DNA from: Phycisphaerae bacterium
GTDB lineage: Bacteria > Planctomycetota > Phycisphaerae > UBA1845
NCBI GenBank assembly: GCA_028277545.1
Contig: JANQGB010001367.1
Span: forward strand, 1 to 5,236
Reading direction: 5' to 3'
Length of the DNA stretch: 5,236 nucleotides
Position numbers and translations under genes: made by a program. Each line of letters opens with the position of its first letter. Positions within the stretch are counted from its first letter, which is position 1. The notes under the pieces are model-generated. The model was not told where the DNA came from and ran no database searches. It saw only the letters and a program-made list of their open reading frames with translations. Of the stretch, positions 4,920 to 5,236 are shown in pieces.

Positions 4920-5236
4920 GTGTGCCAATCCAGCGGATCCAAGCGGTTGACCGTTGCCATCATCACGGCGGTCATCACGTCCCTCGGTTACGCCGTCCAC
5001 GCTGGCCGCACGGCCGGCCAGGTCGAGAGCCGCGTTGAGTCGGTGGCCCAGCGGGTCGGTGCCCTGGACGAGGACCTTGACCAGGCGGAGACGACCTGGT
5101 CGCAACGCTGGGAATCACAGCAGACGCTGAATCGGGAGCTGGCCGCTGGGCTGGCTCGCATTGAGGGCAAACTCGACTCATTGATTGACGAGGTCAGAGA
5201 CGGCCGCGGCCGTCACAACCAAGGGAGCAACTTATG
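4920..5236 (+). CDS. N-terminally membrane-anchored coiled-coil protein (stop just outside window)
   Basis: The frame runs from GTG at 4920 for 105 codons to the right edge. The window ends in TG, so a TGA using the next base would close it and give another ATGA overlap. The N-terminus MCQSSGSKR is short and positive, and is followed by a single membrane segment at about 10-26 (LTVAIITAVITSLGYAV). Residues about 33-95 are a charged helix with heptad-like spacing (VESRVESVAQRVGALDEDL, and LAAGLARIEGKLDSLIDEV), typical of a coiled coil, then a polar tail. By the positive-inside rule the coiled coil would face outside the cytoplasm. This size and layout is seen among small phage membrane proteins near lysis or structural genes, such as holin accessories of the XhlA kind, but no family was recognised. 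Confidence 0.72.
   Translation, partial: MCQSSGSKRLTVAIITAVITSLGYAVHAGRTAGQVESRVESVAQRVGALDEDLDQAETTWSQRWESQQTLNRELAAGLARIEGKLDSLIDEVRDGRGRHNQGSNL
5199..5214. repeat. Perfect 16-bp GC palindrome
   Basis: GACGGCCG followed at once by its inverted copy CGGCCGTC, within the 3' end of the coiled-coil gene and 20 bases before the next start. It could be a binding site, or chance in GC-rich DNA. Confidence 0.6.
5221..5227 (+). promoter_or_regulatory. Shine-Dalgarno AAGGGAG for a gene starting at 5234
   Basis: AAGGGAG lies six bases before ATG at 5234-5236, the last three bases of the window. A further co-directional gene very probably begins there; only its start codon is visible. Confidence 0.65.

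Noticed and set aside
4843..4950. Short ATG frame of 35 residues in the gap after the zinc-ribbon gene.
   Set aside because: No ribosome site, atypical composition, and it overlaps the better supported GTG gene at 4920.
3807..5105. Long open frame of 432 codons on the minus strand across the replication and zinc-ribbon genes.
   Set aside because: It is antisense to genes with clear domains and is rich in Arg, Ala, Ser and Pro, as expected of a GC-rich shadow frame. It shows no motif.

Overview
The window looks like a piece of a tailed-phage or prophage (possibly another mobile element) replication and accessory module from a high-GC bacterium. All convincing genes lie on the + strand. They are short and packed end to end, and four junctions overlap as ATGA or TGATG (743-746, 1745-1748, 3238-3241, 4621-4625), which suggests one long co-transcribed, translationally coupled unit. 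There is no rRNA, tRNA, CRISPR array, transposase or integrase. Several of the protein types (the CxxCGC zinc protein, the phage-type HD hydrolase, and the winged-helix replication protein with repeats in its linker) are ones I associate with phages and prophages, including those of planctomycetes. I could not run a search, so the host is not assigned.

Layout from left to right. 1-746 is the 3' part of a gene whose protein ends in a long Lys/Arg/Ala/Pro tail; it may be ParB-like. 743-1114 encodes a small Cys-rich zinc-binding protein. 1133-1552 encodes an unknown beta-rich protein with a basic tail. 1563-1748 encodes a 61-residue CxxxxC...CxxH protein. 1745-2332 encodes an HD-domain phosphohydrolase of the YfbR/5'-nucleotidase type. 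2387-3241 encodes a protein that looks like a TIM-barrel glycoside hydrolase, with a DxE motif. 3238-3465 encodes a small helical protein. 3496-4623 encodes a replication-initiator-like winged-helix protein. 4623-4820 encodes a zinc ribbon. 4821-4919 is a short non-coding gap with two inverted repeats at or near its left side. 4920 to the right edge encodes a membrane-anchored coiled-coil protein, and a further gene probably begins at 5234.

The most striking element lies inside the replication gene. At 3955-4042 there are four tandem units of exactly 22 bp, each carrying TGGGACGG (starting at 3966, 3988, 4010 and 4032). Because 22 is not a multiple of 3, the same DNA word is read in all three frames (SGT, WDG, VGR, NGT), so the conservation is at the DNA level and not the protein level. 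The last unit is part of a perfect 8-3-8 palindrome. It is followed at once by an AT-richer stretch with a short direct repeat, a near-consensus DnaA box (TGTGGATGA) and a run of seven A. This matches the plan of the lambda origin inside gene O: iterons encoding the linker of the initiator, then an unwinding region. I propose that it is the replication origin of the element. A second notable DNA structure is an AT-rich, almost perfect 26-bp palindrome at 4801-4826 that overlaps the stop codon of the zinc-ribbon gene.

How the parts may work together (inference): the winged-helix protein binds the iterons in its own gene and starts replication. The HD hydrolase adjusts nucleotide pools. The small zinc proteins probably act as nucleic-acid-binding or regulatory accessories. 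The roles of the glycosidase-like protein and of the membrane coiled-coil protein are open.
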